Origin: Clostridium sp. CAG:451
GTDB taxonomy: Bacteria > Bacillota_I > Bacilli_A > RF39 > UBA660
Assembly: GCA_000438295.1 (NCBI GenBank)
Contig: FR901043.1
Span: 1 to 24,513, forward strand
Direction: 5' to 3'
DNA: 24,513 nt
This document shows, in pieces, positions 6,656-14,990 of the stretch. The notes below the pieces were generated by a model. That model saw nothing but the letters and a program-made list of their open reading frames with translations. It did no database searches and was not told the DNA's origin. Position 1 is the first letter of the stretch. Each line of letters begins with the position of its first letter. The position numbers and the translations under genes were made by a program.

Positions 6656-7321
6656 ATGGGAAAGATAATAGTAATTGAAGGAGTAAATGATTCAGGAAAA
6701 GAAACCCAAAGTAAATTACTTGCTAAAACTTTGAAGGAAGAAGGATATAAAGTAGTAGAATTTTCTTTTCCAATGTATAAAAGTCCAACAGGAAAGATAT
6801 TTAAGAACTGTGTTTTAGGAAAAGATGGTAATGGTTATTTTGAAGAAGGATATGAAAATTTAGATCCTTATGTTGTGTGCTTATATACAGCAGCCGATCG
6901 AAAATATCATAAAGAAAAAATAGAAAGATATTTAAAAAATGACTATATAGTAATTTTAAATAGATATACTAGTTCTAATATGGCTCATCAAGGTAGTAGA
7001 TATAGTGATAGTGAAGAACGCTTTTATATGTACCAGTGGATAGATAAATTAGAATATTGGCTCTTAAAACTGCCAAAACCAGATTGTACTATTCTTTTAA
7101 AAGTACCTGCTAAATATCTAAACCAACTATCGGAAAAACAAGTAGCATTTAACTTTCAAGAAGATATCTTTGATCAAGACTCGGTTTTAAAAGCTTATAT
7201 TGAATTATCAGAATTATATAATTGGGATAGTATTGATTGTGTTTCTAATAATAAGATGAAGTCAGTAGAAGAAATTCATGAAGAAATAATGAAAATAGTA
7301 AGAATAAATTTAAATAATTAA
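6656..7321 (+). CDS. Thymidylate kinase-like nucleoside monophosphate kinase
   Basis: The P-loop near the N-terminus (IEGVNDSGKETQSK), the SFPMYKSPTG segment and the NRYTSSNMAHQGSR segment match dTMP kinases, which phosphorylate dTMP to dTDP. Two positions differ from the textbook enzyme. The P-loop residue after GK is E16 instead of Ser/Thr, and the usual DRY is NRY (N102). From memory, a clostridial-type TMPK subfamily has GK[Q/E]TQ at this place, so the change is probably a subfamily trait and not decay. Length (221) is normal. The gene sits eleven bases after the HD hydrolase in the same operon. The chromosome may carry another tmk; if not, this one would be essential. Confidence 0.75.
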   Translation: MGKIIVIEGVNDSGKETQSKLLAKTLKEEGYKVVEFSFPMYKSPTGKIFKNCVLGKDGNGYFEEGYENLDPYVVCLYTAADRKYHKEKIERYLKNDYIVILNRYTSSNMAHQGSRYSDSEERFYMYQWIDKLEYWLLKLPKPDCTILLKVPAKYLNQLSEKQVAFNFQEDIFDQDSVLKAYIELSELYNWDSIDCVSNNKMKSVEEIHEEIMKIVRINLNN

Positions 7322-7347
7322 GTAAATAATAGTGTTAGGTGATAAGG

Positions 7348-7992
7348 ATGGATTTATTAATAGTTCTTGTTAAAACACTATTTTTTTATTGGATAATCGT
7401 TTTAGTGTATCGTTTTATGGGCAAAAGAGAAGTAGGAGAATTAAGTATTGTAGACTTAATAGTGTCTATTTTAATAGCAGAGCTTGCAGCAATGTCGATA
7501 GAACAATATAATAAAAGTATCTTTCTAAGTCTAATTCCGATGATAGTATTAGTCTTATTACAAATAGTTCTTGCCAAACTTTCTCTTAAACATCCAAAAC
7601 TTAGAACATTATTAGATGGAGAACCATCATTTATTATTGAAAAAGGAAAAGTTAATTATAAAGAACTAGTAAAGCAACGCTACAACTTAGAAGATTTATT
7701 AACCCAGTTAAGAGCAAGAGAAATTAAAAGCTTGGAAGAAGTTGACTATGCTATTTTAGAAACATCAGGAAAACTATCCGTCTTTCAAAAACAAAGAGGT
7801 AGAAGTGTTTATCCACTAGCAGTAATATTAGATGGTGTTATTCAAGAAGATACGTTAAAAGCAATTAAAAGAGATAAGAGATGGTTAGAAGATATGTTAA
7901 AGTTTAAAAACGTTAATTTAGAAGATATATTTTATGGCTTTTATAAAGATCATCAGTTATTTTTAATAAAAAATAGTGATTGTATCACATAA
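7348..7992 (+). CDS. DUF421 / YetF-like membrane protein
   Basis: The N-terminal half has about three hydrophobic helices and the family segment YRFMGKREVGELSIVDLIVSIL (as separate motifs YRFMGKRE and LSIVDLIVSI). The C-terminal half is the soluble YetF domain (GEPSFIIEKGKVNYKELVKQRYNLEDLLTQLR, with ILDGVIQEDTLKAI later). Family members occur in Bacilli, some linked to sporulation or stress, but no biochemical activity is firmly assigned. The ATG at 7348 follows AGGTGA at 7337-7342; an upstream in-frame GTG at 7339 lies inside that site and is rejected. The gene is 26 bases downstream of the kinase, probably last in the operon. Confidence 0.88.
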   Translation: MDLLIVLVKTLFFYWIIVLVYRFMGKREVGELSIVDLIVSILIAELAAMSIEQYNKSIFLSLIPMIVLVLLQIVLAKLSLKHPKLRTLLDGEPSFIIEKGKVNYKELVKQRYNLEDLLTQLRAREIKSLEEVDYAILETSGKLSVFQKQRGRSVYPLAVILDGVIQEDTLKAIKRDKRWLEDMLKFKNVNLEDIFYGFYKDHQLFLIKNSDCIT

Positions 7993-8042
7993 ACGACAAA
8001 ATAAGTATAAAATACTATGTAAAATAGAATAAGGTGATTAGA

Positions 8043-9215
8043 TTGAGAAGATACCTTATTCTTATTTTTGTATTCATTTTAACACTGTTTTTATTATTCT
8101 TTCCGAAAGAAGAAAAAGAGGTAAGTAAGATGGATGAGAAAAGATTTATATTTATATCCTATATTGAAATAGCTAAATACTTAAAAGGAAAAGATGAAAC
8201 TGCTCTTAAAAATACGATTGATGATATGATAAGTCAATGTAGTGAGTTTGGTTTTACTGATATTATTTTACAAGTAAGAAGCTTTTCTGATGCTATATAT
8301 TATTCTGATATTTATCCTAGTAGTTCTATGATAGTAGCTAAAGAGGGTGATAAATTACCTTTTGATATCTTAGAGTACTTTATTAAAAAAAGTCATGAAA
8401 ATAATTTAAAACTTCATGCTTGGATTAATCCTTACCGCATTAGAAGTAATTTATCTAAAGAAGAGATAACTGATAAGAATCCAGCTTTTAAATATTTAAA
8501 TACTAATAAAGTAGAAGAAAGTGATAAAGGAATATTTTATAATCCAGCCGATAGTGAAATTAGAGATTTAATAATTAATGGGGTAGAAGAAATACTGGAT
8601 AATTATGATGTAGATGGGATTCATTATGATGATTATTTTTATCCTAGTAAAACAATAGATTTGGAAAATTATCAAGAAGAATTACTAAAAAGAGAAAATC
8701 TTACTATAGATGAATATAGACTTGAAAATACTACTAAATTAATAGAAAAAACTTATGAAGTAGTAAAAAAGAAAGATAAAAATATTTTATTTGGTATTAG
8801 TCCTGAAGGAAATATTGATAATAATTATACTAGTAATTATATAGATACTAAGAAATTTGCTGGGAATAGTGGTTATGTTGATTATTTAATGCCTCAGATT
8901 TATTTTGGTTTCTTTAATTCTATTAAGCCCTTTTATGAAACAGTAAAAGAATGGAATAGCTATATTAAAACAGATACGGTTAAATTAATACCTGCCCTTG
9001 CTTTTTATAAAGTAGGAGAAGAAGATTTATATGCTAAAGATGGACAATATGAGTGGATAGAATACAATAATATAATAGCAAGAGAAGTTTTAGCTAGTAG
9101 ACCTTTATCAAATTATCAAGGATTTGCTATTTTTAGATATGATTCTATATTTAATGATAATTTAACCTCATATGCTTTTAAAGAAAAAGAAAATTTAAAA
9201 AAGATACTTAAATAA
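8043..9215 (+). CDS. Membrane-anchored GHL10-type (family 10-like) glycoside hydrolase
   Basis: An N-terminal hydrophobic segment (about residues 3-20) anchors a TIM-barrel domain outside the cell. The domain shows the GHL10/DUF187 landmarks in order: ISYIEIAKYL, DIILQVRSFSDA, HAWINPYRIRS, FYNPADSEIRDLI, DVDGIHYDDYFYP, GISPEGN and DYLMPQIYFGF. Acidic residues in DGIHYDDYF are candidate catalytic positions. Relatives are thought to act on cell-envelope glycans or exopolysaccharide; the substrate here is unknown. The start is taken as TTG at 8043, because AAGGTG at 8031-8036 is well spaced for it; a GTG at 8034 lies within that site. Prepilin genes follow 40 bases downstream. Confidence 0.85.
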   Translation: MRRYLILIFVFILTLFLLFFPKEEKEVSKMDEKRFIFISYIEIAKYLKGKDETALKNTIDDMISQCSEFGFTDIILQVRSFSDAIYYSDIYPSSSMIVAKEGDKLPFDILEYFIKKSHENNLKLHAWINPYRIRSNLSKEEITDKNPAFKYLNTNKVEESDKGIFYNPADSEIRDLIINGVEEILDNYDVDGIHYDDYFYPSKTIDLENYQEELLKRENLTIDEYRLENTTKLIEKTYEVVKKKDKNILFGISPEGNIDNNYTSNYIDTKKFAGNSGYVDYLMPQIYFGFFNSIKPFYETVKEWNSYIKTDTVKLIPALAFYKVGEEDLYAKDGQYEWIEYNNIIAREVLASRPLSNYQGFAIFRYDSIFNDNLTSYAFKEKENLKKILK

Positions 9216-9224
9216 GTTTTGATG

Positions 9225-9233
9225 TGTTATACT
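9225..9233 (+). promoter_or_regulatory. Extended -10 promoter of the first prepilin gene
   Basis: TGTTATACT (TGn plus TATACT 9228-9233) lies 22 bases before the start codon, with GAGGAGG in between. No convincing -35 is seen. Confidence 0.45.
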
Positions 9234-9255
9234 TAAATAGTAGAGGAGGTTAGCA

Positions 9256-9786
9256 ATGAATCAAAAAGGTTTTACTTTAATAGAACTTTTAGCAACAATT
9301 ACTATTTTATCTATGATTATGTTAGTAGCAATACCTAATATTATGAGTACTCTTGATAAGAGTAAGAGAAGAACTTATGTAGAAGATGCTAAAAAAATGA
9401 TAACTCTTGCAGAATATAAATTTAGATCAGATACTACTGTTGAAGCCCCAAATGGAACTAAAGCCAATGTTTTTCCATTAGCTTCTATGGATTTAACAGA
9501 CTTTAGTGATGGACCAGAAGGAGGAAGTTATGACTTACAAAGTTCTTATGTCGTTATGATTAAAAAAGATAATACATATAACTACTATGTAACTTTAGTT
9601 GAAAGTTATGGCTCTGTTAATAATTATAAGTATCGAGGCATTTCTTTAAAAACAAGAGATGATTTACTAAATCAAGATTCAATAAATAGTGTAGTTGATT
9701 TTTCAACAAAACCAAGTAAATTAGTAAGAAATAATACAGTTAAGATAAATGGTACTAATTATACAGTTAATTATGTATATAGTTAA
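9256..9786 (+). CDS. Type IV prepilin / pseudopilin 1
   Basis: The N-terminus MNQKGFTLIELLATITIL is a class III signal peptide. A four-residue basic leader ends in G5, cleavage is expected between G5 and F6, and the conserved glutamate is at mature position 5 (E10). A hydrophobic helix of about 20 residues follows. The 176-residue product has a polar C-terminal domain with no cysteine, so it lacks the disulfide of many pilins. It would be processed by the prepilin peptidase encoded at 19109-19879 and assembled with PilC at 17675. GAGGAGG precedes the ATG. Whether it is a major or minor pilin, or a ComGC-like pseudopilin, cannot be told from sequence. Confidence 0.92.
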   Translation: MNQKGFTLIELLATITILSMIMLVAIPNIMSTLDKSKRRTYVEDAKKMITLAEYKFRSDTTVEAPNGTKANVFPLASMDLTDFSDGPEGGSYDLQSSYVVMIKKDNTYNYYVTLVESYGSVNNYKYRGISLKTRDDLLNQDSINSVVDFSTKPSKLVRNNTVKINGTNYTVNYVYS

Positions 9787-9804
9787 AAAAGTGAACTAAA
9801 AAAA

Positions 9805-9834
9805 TTGACATATAATAGATTGTTATGTTATTAT
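9805..9834 (+). promoter_or_regulatory. Promoter of the second prepilin gene
   Basis: A perfect TTGACA (9805-9810), an 18-base spacer and TATTAT (9829-9834) with an extended TGT at 9826-9828. This is among the best-matching promoters in the window and suggests a highly expressed pilin. Confidence 0.75.
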
Positions 9835-9866
9835 CGTTATAGAAAGATATGGAGGATGTAGAGAGA

Positions 9867-10412
9867 ATGGAAAAAAAGAGAATGAATCAAAAAGGTTTTA
9901 CTCTAATTGAATTATTGGCAGTTATTGTTATTTTAGCAATATTAATGACTTTAGCTGTTACAAGTATGCAAAGATATATTAATAATGCAAAGAAAGATAC
10001 TTATATTACTACTGCTCAACAATTCATAGATAGTGTTAGATTAGGAATTACTAACGGCGAGTATGATACCCCTGATATTGGTAAATGTACTGCTGTATCG
10101 GTTGAAAATATTGAAACAACAACAGAAACAAAGCAAAGTCCTTTTGGAAAAGCTTATAATGGTGCAAAAAGTTATGTTTTAGTTTATAATACGGCTACAG
10201 CAGGACAAGAAACTAAACTTGCTTATTATATGGCTATGGATGATACTTTAGATAATGGTTTCCCACTTACTATTGAATCAGGTTTAGATAGAAAAATAGT
10301 GTTTGCAAGAAACTCTACTAAAGCTAATGCTATACCATCAATAACAGCAGCTGGTTCTACAGAAATTACCTTGGCTGGTTCAACTAAATGTATAGTTACA
10401 AAATATTATTAA
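9867..10412 (+). CDS. Type IV prepilin / pseudopilin 2
   Basis: The product has the class III leader MEKKRMNQKG with the cleavage site KG|FTLIE, glutamate at mature position 5, a hydrophobic helix (LLAVIVILAILMTLAVTSM) and a C-terminal domain. The domain contains two cysteines (GKCTAV and STKCIV), the second close to the C-terminus, as in pilins with a C-terminal disulfide loop. The start is placed at ATG 9867: an ATG at 9849 overlaps the Shine-Dalgarno GGAGG (9851-9855) and is unlikely. An ATG at 9882 directly before NQKG is a third option. A strong private promoter and a perfect terminator make this a single-gene transcript, which fits a major pilin. Confidence 0.9.
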   Translation: MEKKRMNQKGFTLIELLAVIVILAILMTLAVTSMQRYINNAKKDTYITTAQQFIDSVRLGITNGEYDTPDIGKCTAVSVENIETTTETKQSPFGKAYNGAKSYVLVYNTATAGQETKLAYYMAMDDTLDNGFPLTIESGLDRKIVFARNSTKANAIPSITAAGSTEITLAGSTKCIVTKYY

Positions 10413-10416
10413 AATT

Positions 10417-10442
10417 AAGTCTACAATAGTAGACTTTTTTCT
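10417..10442 (+). terminator. Rho-independent terminator of prepilin 2
   Basis: A perfect eight-base-pair stem (AAGTCTAC 10417-10424 with GTAGACTT 10429-10436) and an AATA loop are followed by six Ts. Confidence 0.85.
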
Positions 10443-10449
10443 TTTAGTT

Positions 10450-10458
10450 TGCTATTCT
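10450..10458 (+). promoter_or_regulatory. Possible extended -10 promoter of nfo
   Basis: TGCTATTCT at 10450-10458 lies 19 bases before the nfo start, with TAGGAGGT between. The -35 position falls inside the upstream terminator and is poor. Confidence 0.35.
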
Positions 10459-10477
10459 TAAGTAGGAGGTAATTAAT

Positions 10478-11359
10478 ATGCTAATAATAGGTAGTCATGT
10501 TGGATATAAAAAAGATAGTGGATTAGTAGGAAGTGTAAAAGAAGCATTAAGTTATAATGCTAATACTTTTATGTTTTATACAGGTGCTCCACAAAATACT
10601 AAGAGACTTCCAATTGATTTGGAAAAAGTAAAAGAAGCAGATCAATTAATGAAAGATAATAAAATAGCTAAAGAAAATGTTATTGTTCATGCCCCTTATA
10701 TCATTAATCTTGCTACTGATGATTTAGTAAAAAGAGAATTTTCTTGTAACTTTCTAAAAGAAGAAATTAAAAGAGTAGAAACACTAGGGTTTTCTTATTT
10801 AGTTCTTCATCCAGGAAGTCATGTTGGAGCAGGGACTGATAAGGGAATACAAAATATTGCTGACTCATTAAACAAAATTATAGATAAAGATACAAAAGTA
10901 GTTATTTTACTGGAAACTATGGCCGGAAAAGGTACAGAAGTAGGTAAAAACTTTGAAGAGTTAGAAAGTATTATTTCTAAGATAAAACAAAGGGAAAATA
11001 TTGGCGTATGTTTAGATACTTGTCATATAAATGATGCTGGTTATGACTTAAATTATTTTGATAAGGTACTAGATTCATTTGATAAAATAATAGGTCTTGA
11101 TAAGTTAAAATGTATTCATGTAAATGATAGTAAAAATATAATGGGATCTCATAAAGATAGACATGAAAATATTGGCTATGGTCATATTGGGTTTGATAAC
11201 TTAATCAATATTATTTATAATAAGAGACTCGATAATATTCCAAAGATATTAGAGACACCTTATATAGATAAAACTTATCCACCATATAAATATGAAATAG
11301 AAATGATTAGAACTAAAAAGTTTAATAAGAATCTAATTGATGAGTGTAAACAATTGTAA
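10478..11359 (+). CDS. nfo: Endonuclease IV (AP endonuclease)
   Basis: Endonuclease IV cleaves DNA 5' to abasic sites in base excision repair. The 293-residue protein shows the family's tri-metal TIM-barrel motifs in order: IGSHVGYKKDSGL, FMFYTGAPQNTKR, VHAPYIINLA, LVLHPGSHVGAG, ILLETMAGKGTEVG, VCLDTCHINDAGYD, IHVNDSKNIMGSHKDRHENIGYG and ILETPY. All expected His, Glu and Asp metal ligands appear intact. Length is close to the E. coli enzyme. TAGGAGGT is correctly spaced before the ATG. It lies between a terminator and the polysaccharide operon promoter, so it is probably monocistronic. Confidence 0.97.
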   Translation: MLIIGSHVGYKKDSGLVGSVKEALSYNANTFMFYTGAPQNTKRLPIDLEKVKEADQLMKDNKIAKENVIVHAPYIINLATDDLVKREFSCNFLKEEIKRVETLGFSYLVLHPGSHVGAGTDKGIQNIADSLNKIIDKDTKVVILLETMAGKGTEVGKNFEELESIISKIKQRENIGVCLDTCHINDAGYDLNYFDKVLDSFDKIIGLDKLKCIHVNDSKNIMGSHKDRHENIGYGHIGFDNLINIIYNKRLDNIPKILETPYIDKTYPPYKYEIEMIRTKKFNKNLIDECKQL

Positions 11360-11394
11360 AGATTAATTAAACTTTATCTTAAATAAACTATCTA

Positions 11395-11403
11395 TGATAT
11401 TAT
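11395..11403 (+). promoter_or_regulatory. Extended -10 promoter of the surface-polysaccharide operon
   Basis: TGATATTAT (TGn plus TATTAT 11398-11403) lies 18 bases before the first start codon. No good -35 is visible. A hairpin terminator for nfo is not apparent in this 62-base gap, so read-through from nfo is possible. Confidence 0.45.
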
Positions 11404-11421
11404 TATGTAAGGGAGTAGTTT

Positions 11422-12690
11422 ATGCAGAAAAAAATAGAATTTATAGTAAAAGCTTTTTTATTAAGTAGTCCTTTTCTTGATATGTTAACAGCTTTTGCAC
11501 TTCATGTATTTAAAACTGATTTGACAATGGGAATAGTTATAAAAATTTTATTCTTAATCTTTTCACTTATCTATTTATTCTTTTTCTATCAAGGTAATAA
11601 GAAAAAACTTTATAAAGGATTTAGTCTTTCTTTAATAATATATATATTATTTTTTATGGGAATAGTATTAGTTAATAAGGGTAGCGATGTCCTGTTTTAT
11701 GAACTTAAGAATGTTTTTAAGACTCTTTACTTTCCTTTTCTTTTAATTAGTTTTTCAGCTATGTTTGAAAAAAAGTTGGAGATAGTACCAAAGAAATATT
11801 TTTCTTATATAATGTTTACCTATCTCTTAGGTATTTTTATACCTTCACTTCTAGGAATAGGGTTTGATACTTATGAAGTAACTAAGAAAGGAAGTTTAGG
11901 ATTCTTTAATAGTGCTAATGAAGTAGGAGGAATAATCTCTATTCTAATGCCATTTTTCTTTCTTAATTTATATAAAGAGAATAATATTATTAAATCAATA
12001 TTTTCTCTTACTATCTTACTATATGTCTTATTAAGTATGGGAACTAAAACACCACTTCTTACATTCATTCTTATTCTAACTTGTTATTTATTAATATTTT
12101 TATATAAAATGATTAAGAAGAAAGAATATAAAAAAGTTTTAGGAGTAAGTACAATATTTATTACAATACTTTTTTGTCTATCATTACTAATTCCTAAGAC
12201 AACCTTTTATAAGAATATTAAGATTCATTTAGATTACTTGAAAGTAGATAAAGTAACAGATATATTTAAAAGTGAAGAGTTAGTTGATCATTTTATCTTT
12301 AGCTCAAGACTTAAGTTTATGAAAAATAGTGTTAACTATTATAAGACGGCACCACTAATAGAAAAACTAGGGGGTATTGGTTATATAGAAGGATATGGTA
12401 CAGATAAAGTAAGTATTAAGATGGTTGAGATGGACTATATTGATATCTTTTTAAGACAAGGTATTATTGGTTTTACTATTTATATGGTTATTTATCTATA
12501 CTTTTTAAGACTAGCAATTAAAAGATATTTAGAGTCAAAATCATTTACTAAGAAAGTAACATATCTACTAGCTTGCTTTTTAACAATTATATTAAGCTTC
12601 TTTACAGGACACATTATTATGGCACCAGCAGTTAGTATTTTAGTAGTACTTATCTTAACTGCTAAAGATAAGAAAGGAGGATTAATTTGA
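11422..12690 (+). CDS. O-antigen ligase-like polytopic membrane protein
   Basis: The protein has 422 residues with roughly ten hydrophobic helices and a larger outer loop near residues 265-340. The segment GFFNSANEVGGIISILMP, followed after a helix by LLSMGTKTPLLTFILI, matches the central core of the O-antigen ligase / Wzy superfamily (PF04932). Members transfer or polymerise undecaprenyl-linked glycans at the outer face of the membrane. Its place as first gene of an operon with a GT2 glycosyltransferase and dTDP-rhamnose genes suggests it ligates or polymerises a rhamnose-containing glycan onto a wall or lipid acceptor. Its TGA stop overlaps the TTG start of the next gene. The family is fairly sure; the exact reaction is inferred. 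Confidence 0.8.
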   Translation: MQKKIEFIVKAFLLSSPFLDMLTAFALHVFKTDLTMGIVIKILFLIFSLIYLFFFYQGNKKKLYKGFSLSLIIYILFFMGIVLVNKGSDVLFYELKNVFKTLYFPFLLISFSAMFEKKLEIVPKKYFSYIMFTYLLGIFIPSLLGIGFDTYEVTKKGSLGFFNSANEVGGIISILMPFFFLNLYKENNIIKSIFSLTILLYVLLSMGTKTPLLTFILILTCYLLIFLYKMIKKKEYKKVLGVSTIFITILFCLSLLIPKTTFYKNIKIHLDYLKVDKVTDIFKSEELVDHFIFSSRLKFMKNSVNYYKTAPLIEKLGGIGYIEGYGTDKVSIKMVEMDYIDIFLRQGIIGFTIYMVIYLYFLRLAIKRYLESKSFTKKVTYLLACFLTIILSFFTGHIIMAPAVSILVVLILTAKDKKGGLI

Positions 12691-13556
12691 GAGATTTAGT
12701 TTTCGTTATAATAAATTATAATACTAGTAAACTAACTAAGAGATTAGTTAAAAATATAAAAGATTATAAATCTATCAGTAAGATTATTATTGTTGATAAT
12801 GCTTCAACTGATAATTCATATAAAATATTAAAGAAATTAGAAAATGATAAATTAGAAGTTGTTAAAGCAGATACTAATAAAGGTTTTTCTGCGGGTATGA
12901 ATATTGGTGTTAAAAGAGCAATAGAGTTATATGGAAAGTGTGATATTATTCTTTCTAATACGGATATAGTAATATCAAGTGAAGAAACTATTACTACTTT
13001 ACAAGAAAACTTAAAGATGCGAAAAGTAGCAGTAGCAAGTCCAGTAGTCTTTCAACAAAATATGATAAGTAGAGGTTGGAAGATACCAACTGTTAAAGAA
13101 GAGATGTTAATCAATCTACCGGTAATTGGTAAGAAATTTCAAAAGAAATATATGGACTATGATGAAGAACACTATAAAGGAAAGTATTCTTATGTAGAAG
13201 CAGTATCAGGTTGTTTCTTTATGATTAAAAGTGAAGCAATAAAGAGAATTAATTATTTTGATGAGAATGTCTTTTTATACTATGAAGAAAATATTTTAGG
13301 AGAAAAACTTAAAAATGTTGGCTATGACTTAATAGTCTGTAATGATGTTGTGATAATTCACGATCACTCAGTAAGTATAGATCATAATGTAGGAACTATT
13401 AATAAGTTTAAAATATTAAAAGAAAGTCAAAGATACTTTGAGAAGAAGTATCACTATGCGACAGAAAAAGAGATTAAAAGATTAAAATTTACTAGTGATT
13501 TAACATTATTAACAATATATCTAAGAGTATTTTTAAAAGGAGGATTTAAAAAATGA
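12687..13556 (+). CDS. GT2-family glycosyltransferase (probable rhamnosyltransferase)
   Basis: The 289-residue protein has a GT-A fold glycosyltransferase 2 domain: VIINYNTSKLTKRLV at the N-terminus, IIIVDNASTDNS, NKGFSAGMNIGVKRA, and ILSNTDI at the DXD-like position. The acceptor region is SGCFFMIKSEAIKRINYFDE with FLYYEEN. This layout is typical of WbbL-like rhamnosyltransferases, and the next three genes make dTDP-rhamnose precursors, so rhamnose is the probable donor sugar. No membrane helix is seen; it should act at the inner face of the membrane. Translation starts at TTG 12687 with AAAGGAGG six bases upstream, overlapping the previous stop. The TGA stop overlaps the rmlA ATG. Confidence 0.88.
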   Translation: MRDLVFVIINYNTSKLTKRLVKNIKDYKSISKIIIVDNASTDNSYKILKKLENDKLEVVKADTNKGFSAGMNIGVKRAIELYGKCDIILSNTDIVISSEETITTLQENLKMRKVAVASPVVFQQNMISRGWKIPTVKEEMLINLPVIGKKFQKKYMDYDEEHYKGKYSYVEAVSGCFFMIKSEAIKRINYFDENVFLYYEENILGEKLKNVGYDLIVCNDVVIIHDHSVSIDHNVGTINKFKILKESQRYFEKKYHYATEKEIKRLKFTSDLTLLTIYLRVFLKGGFKK

Positions 13557-14449
13557 AGGGAATTATTTTAGCAGGAGGTAGTGGAACAAGACTATATCCT
13601 TTAACAGAGGTAACTAGTAAACAGTTAATGCCTATTTATGATAAGCCAATGATATATTATCCTTTATCAGTACTTATGCAAGCGGGTATTAGAGATATAT
13701 TAATTATCTCCACCGAAAGAGATTTACCTAGATTTGAAAAGTTACTTGGAACTGGGGAAAAGTATGGAGTCAATTTCTCTTATATCGTACAACCTAGTCC
13801 TAATGGTTTAGCAGAAGCTTTTATTTTAGGTGAAGAGTTTATTAAAAATGATAGTTGTGCAATGGTTTTAGGAGATAATATTTTCTATGGAGCAGGTCTT
13901 AAAGATGAACTATCTAGGGCTGTTATAAAAGCAGAAGAAGGGGAAGCTACTGTTTTTGGTTATCATGTTCATGATCCAGAAAGATTTGGGGTAGTAGAAT
14001 TTAATAGTGAAGGAAAAGCAGTTAGTATTGAAGAAAAACCAACTAATCCTAAGAGTAATTATGCAGTAACTGGATTATACTTTTATCCTAAGGGAGTAAG
14101 TAGTAAAGCTAAAAGTTTAACTCCATCTAAACGTGGGGAACTAGAAATAACTGATCTTAATAGATTATATCTTTTAGAGAATAATTTAGAAGTAATCTCT
14201 TTAAAAGAAGGTTATGGTTGGTTTGATACCGGAACTTTTAAAAGCTTATTAACAGCTACTAACTTTGTAGGAACTATTCAAGAACATCAAAATATAACTA
14301 TCTGTTGTCCTGAAGAAATTGGATATAAGAACGGTTGGTTAGCTAAAGAAAAGTTGAAAGAACAAGCACTATTAATGAAGAAAAACACTTATGGTGAACA
14401 TTTAATGAGTATATATATGGAGGATGAAGATGAAAATAATAGAAACTAA
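13553..14449 (+). CDS. rmlA: Glucose-1-phosphate thymidylyltransferase
   Basis: RmlA (RfbA) makes dTDP-glucose from dTTP and glucose-1-phosphate, the first step of dTDP-L-rhamnose synthesis. The nucleotide-binding signature GIILAGGSGTRLYPLT is at the N-terminus, followed by SKQLMPIYDKPMIYYPLSVLM, QPSPNGLAEAF, VLGDNIFYG and EEKPTNPKSNYAVTGLYFY, all diagnostic of this enzyme class. WFDTGT and the C-terminal segment carrying EEIGYKNGW are present. The length (298) is normal. AAAGGAGG precedes the ATG, which overlaps the glycosyltransferase stop (ATGA). The 3' end overlaps rmlC by 20 bases. Confidence 0.97.
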   Translation: MKGIILAGGSGTRLYPLTEVTSKQLMPIYDKPMIYYPLSVLMQAGIRDILIISTERDLPRFEKLLGTGEKYGVNFSYIVQPSPNGLAEAFILGEEFIKNDSCAMVLGDNIFYGAGLKDELSRAVIKAEEGEATVFGYHVHDPERFGVVEFNSEGKAVSIEEKPTNPKSNYAVTGLYFYPKGVSSKAKSLTPSKRGELEITDLNRLYLLENNLEVISLKEGYGWFDTGTFKSLLTATNFVGTIQEHQNITICCPEEIGYKNGWLAKEKLKEQALLMKKNTYGEHLMSIYMEDEDENNRN

Positions 14450-14990
14450 ATTAAAAGATTGTTACATAATAGAACCTGATGTCTTTAATGACGAGAGAGG
14501 TTACTTTATGGAGTTTTATAGTGATAAAAAGATGGATAAGGCAAGAAGTGTCTTACCTAAGGTAGTACAAGGGAATCGTTCTTTTAGTAAGAAAGGTACT
14601 TTAAGAGGGTTACATTATCAAAAAGGAGAGACTTCTCAAGCTAAATTAGTAGAATGTTTAGAAGGATCTGTTTTAGATGTAGCAGTAGATTTAAGGAAAG
14701 ATTCTCCTACTTATAAAGAATGGGTAAGTGTAGAGTTGACAGCTACTAATCATCGCCAGTTATTAATACCTAAAGGTTTTGCTCATGGTTTTTTAACTCT
14801 TGAAGATAATACTTTATTTCAGTATTTAGTAGATTACCCTTATAGTCCTTCTACAGAAGGTGGTATTCTTTGGTGTGATGATGAAATTAATGTTGATTGG
14901 CAATTTGAAAAATATAACATTAAAGAGCCAGTCTTATCAGAAAAAGATAAGGTAAGAAAACCACTTAGGGAAACAGAGGTTGATTTTTAA
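14430..14990 (+). CDS. rmlC: dTDP-4-dehydrorhamnose 3,5-epimerase
   Basis: RmlC epimerises dTDP-4-keto-6-deoxyglucose at C3 and C5. The cupin-fold motifs are present: DERGYFMEFY, GTLRGLHYQKG with the catalytic histidine, AKLVECLEGSVLDVAVDLRKDSPTY, and PKGFAHGFLTLED. The product has about 186 residues, as expected. ATG 14430 is selected because GGAGG at 14419-14423 is six bases upstream; the ATG at 14424 abuts that site and is too close. The start lies inside the last codons of rmlA, implying translational coupling. The stop TAA shares its last base with the ATG of rmlD. Confidence 0.97.
   Translation: MKIIETKLKDCYIIEPDVFNDERGYFMEFYSDKKMDKARSVLPKVVQGNRSFSKKGTLRGLHYQKGETSQAKLVECLEGSVLDVAVDLRKDSPTYKEWVSVELTATNHRQLLIPKGFAHGFLTLEDNTLFQYLVDYPYSPSTEGGILWCDDEINVDWQFEKYNIKEPVLSEKDKVRKPLRETEVDF

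Noticed and set aside
6656..7321. The dTMP kinase-like gene as a pseudogene because of its altered P-loop
   Set aside because: The full-length frame is intact and GK[Q/E]TQ is, to my recollection, found in a whole TMPK subfamily.
11871..12068. Minus-strand ORF within the O-antigen-ligase-like gene
   Set aside because: Shadow frame; the plus-strand gene has good family motifs and helices.
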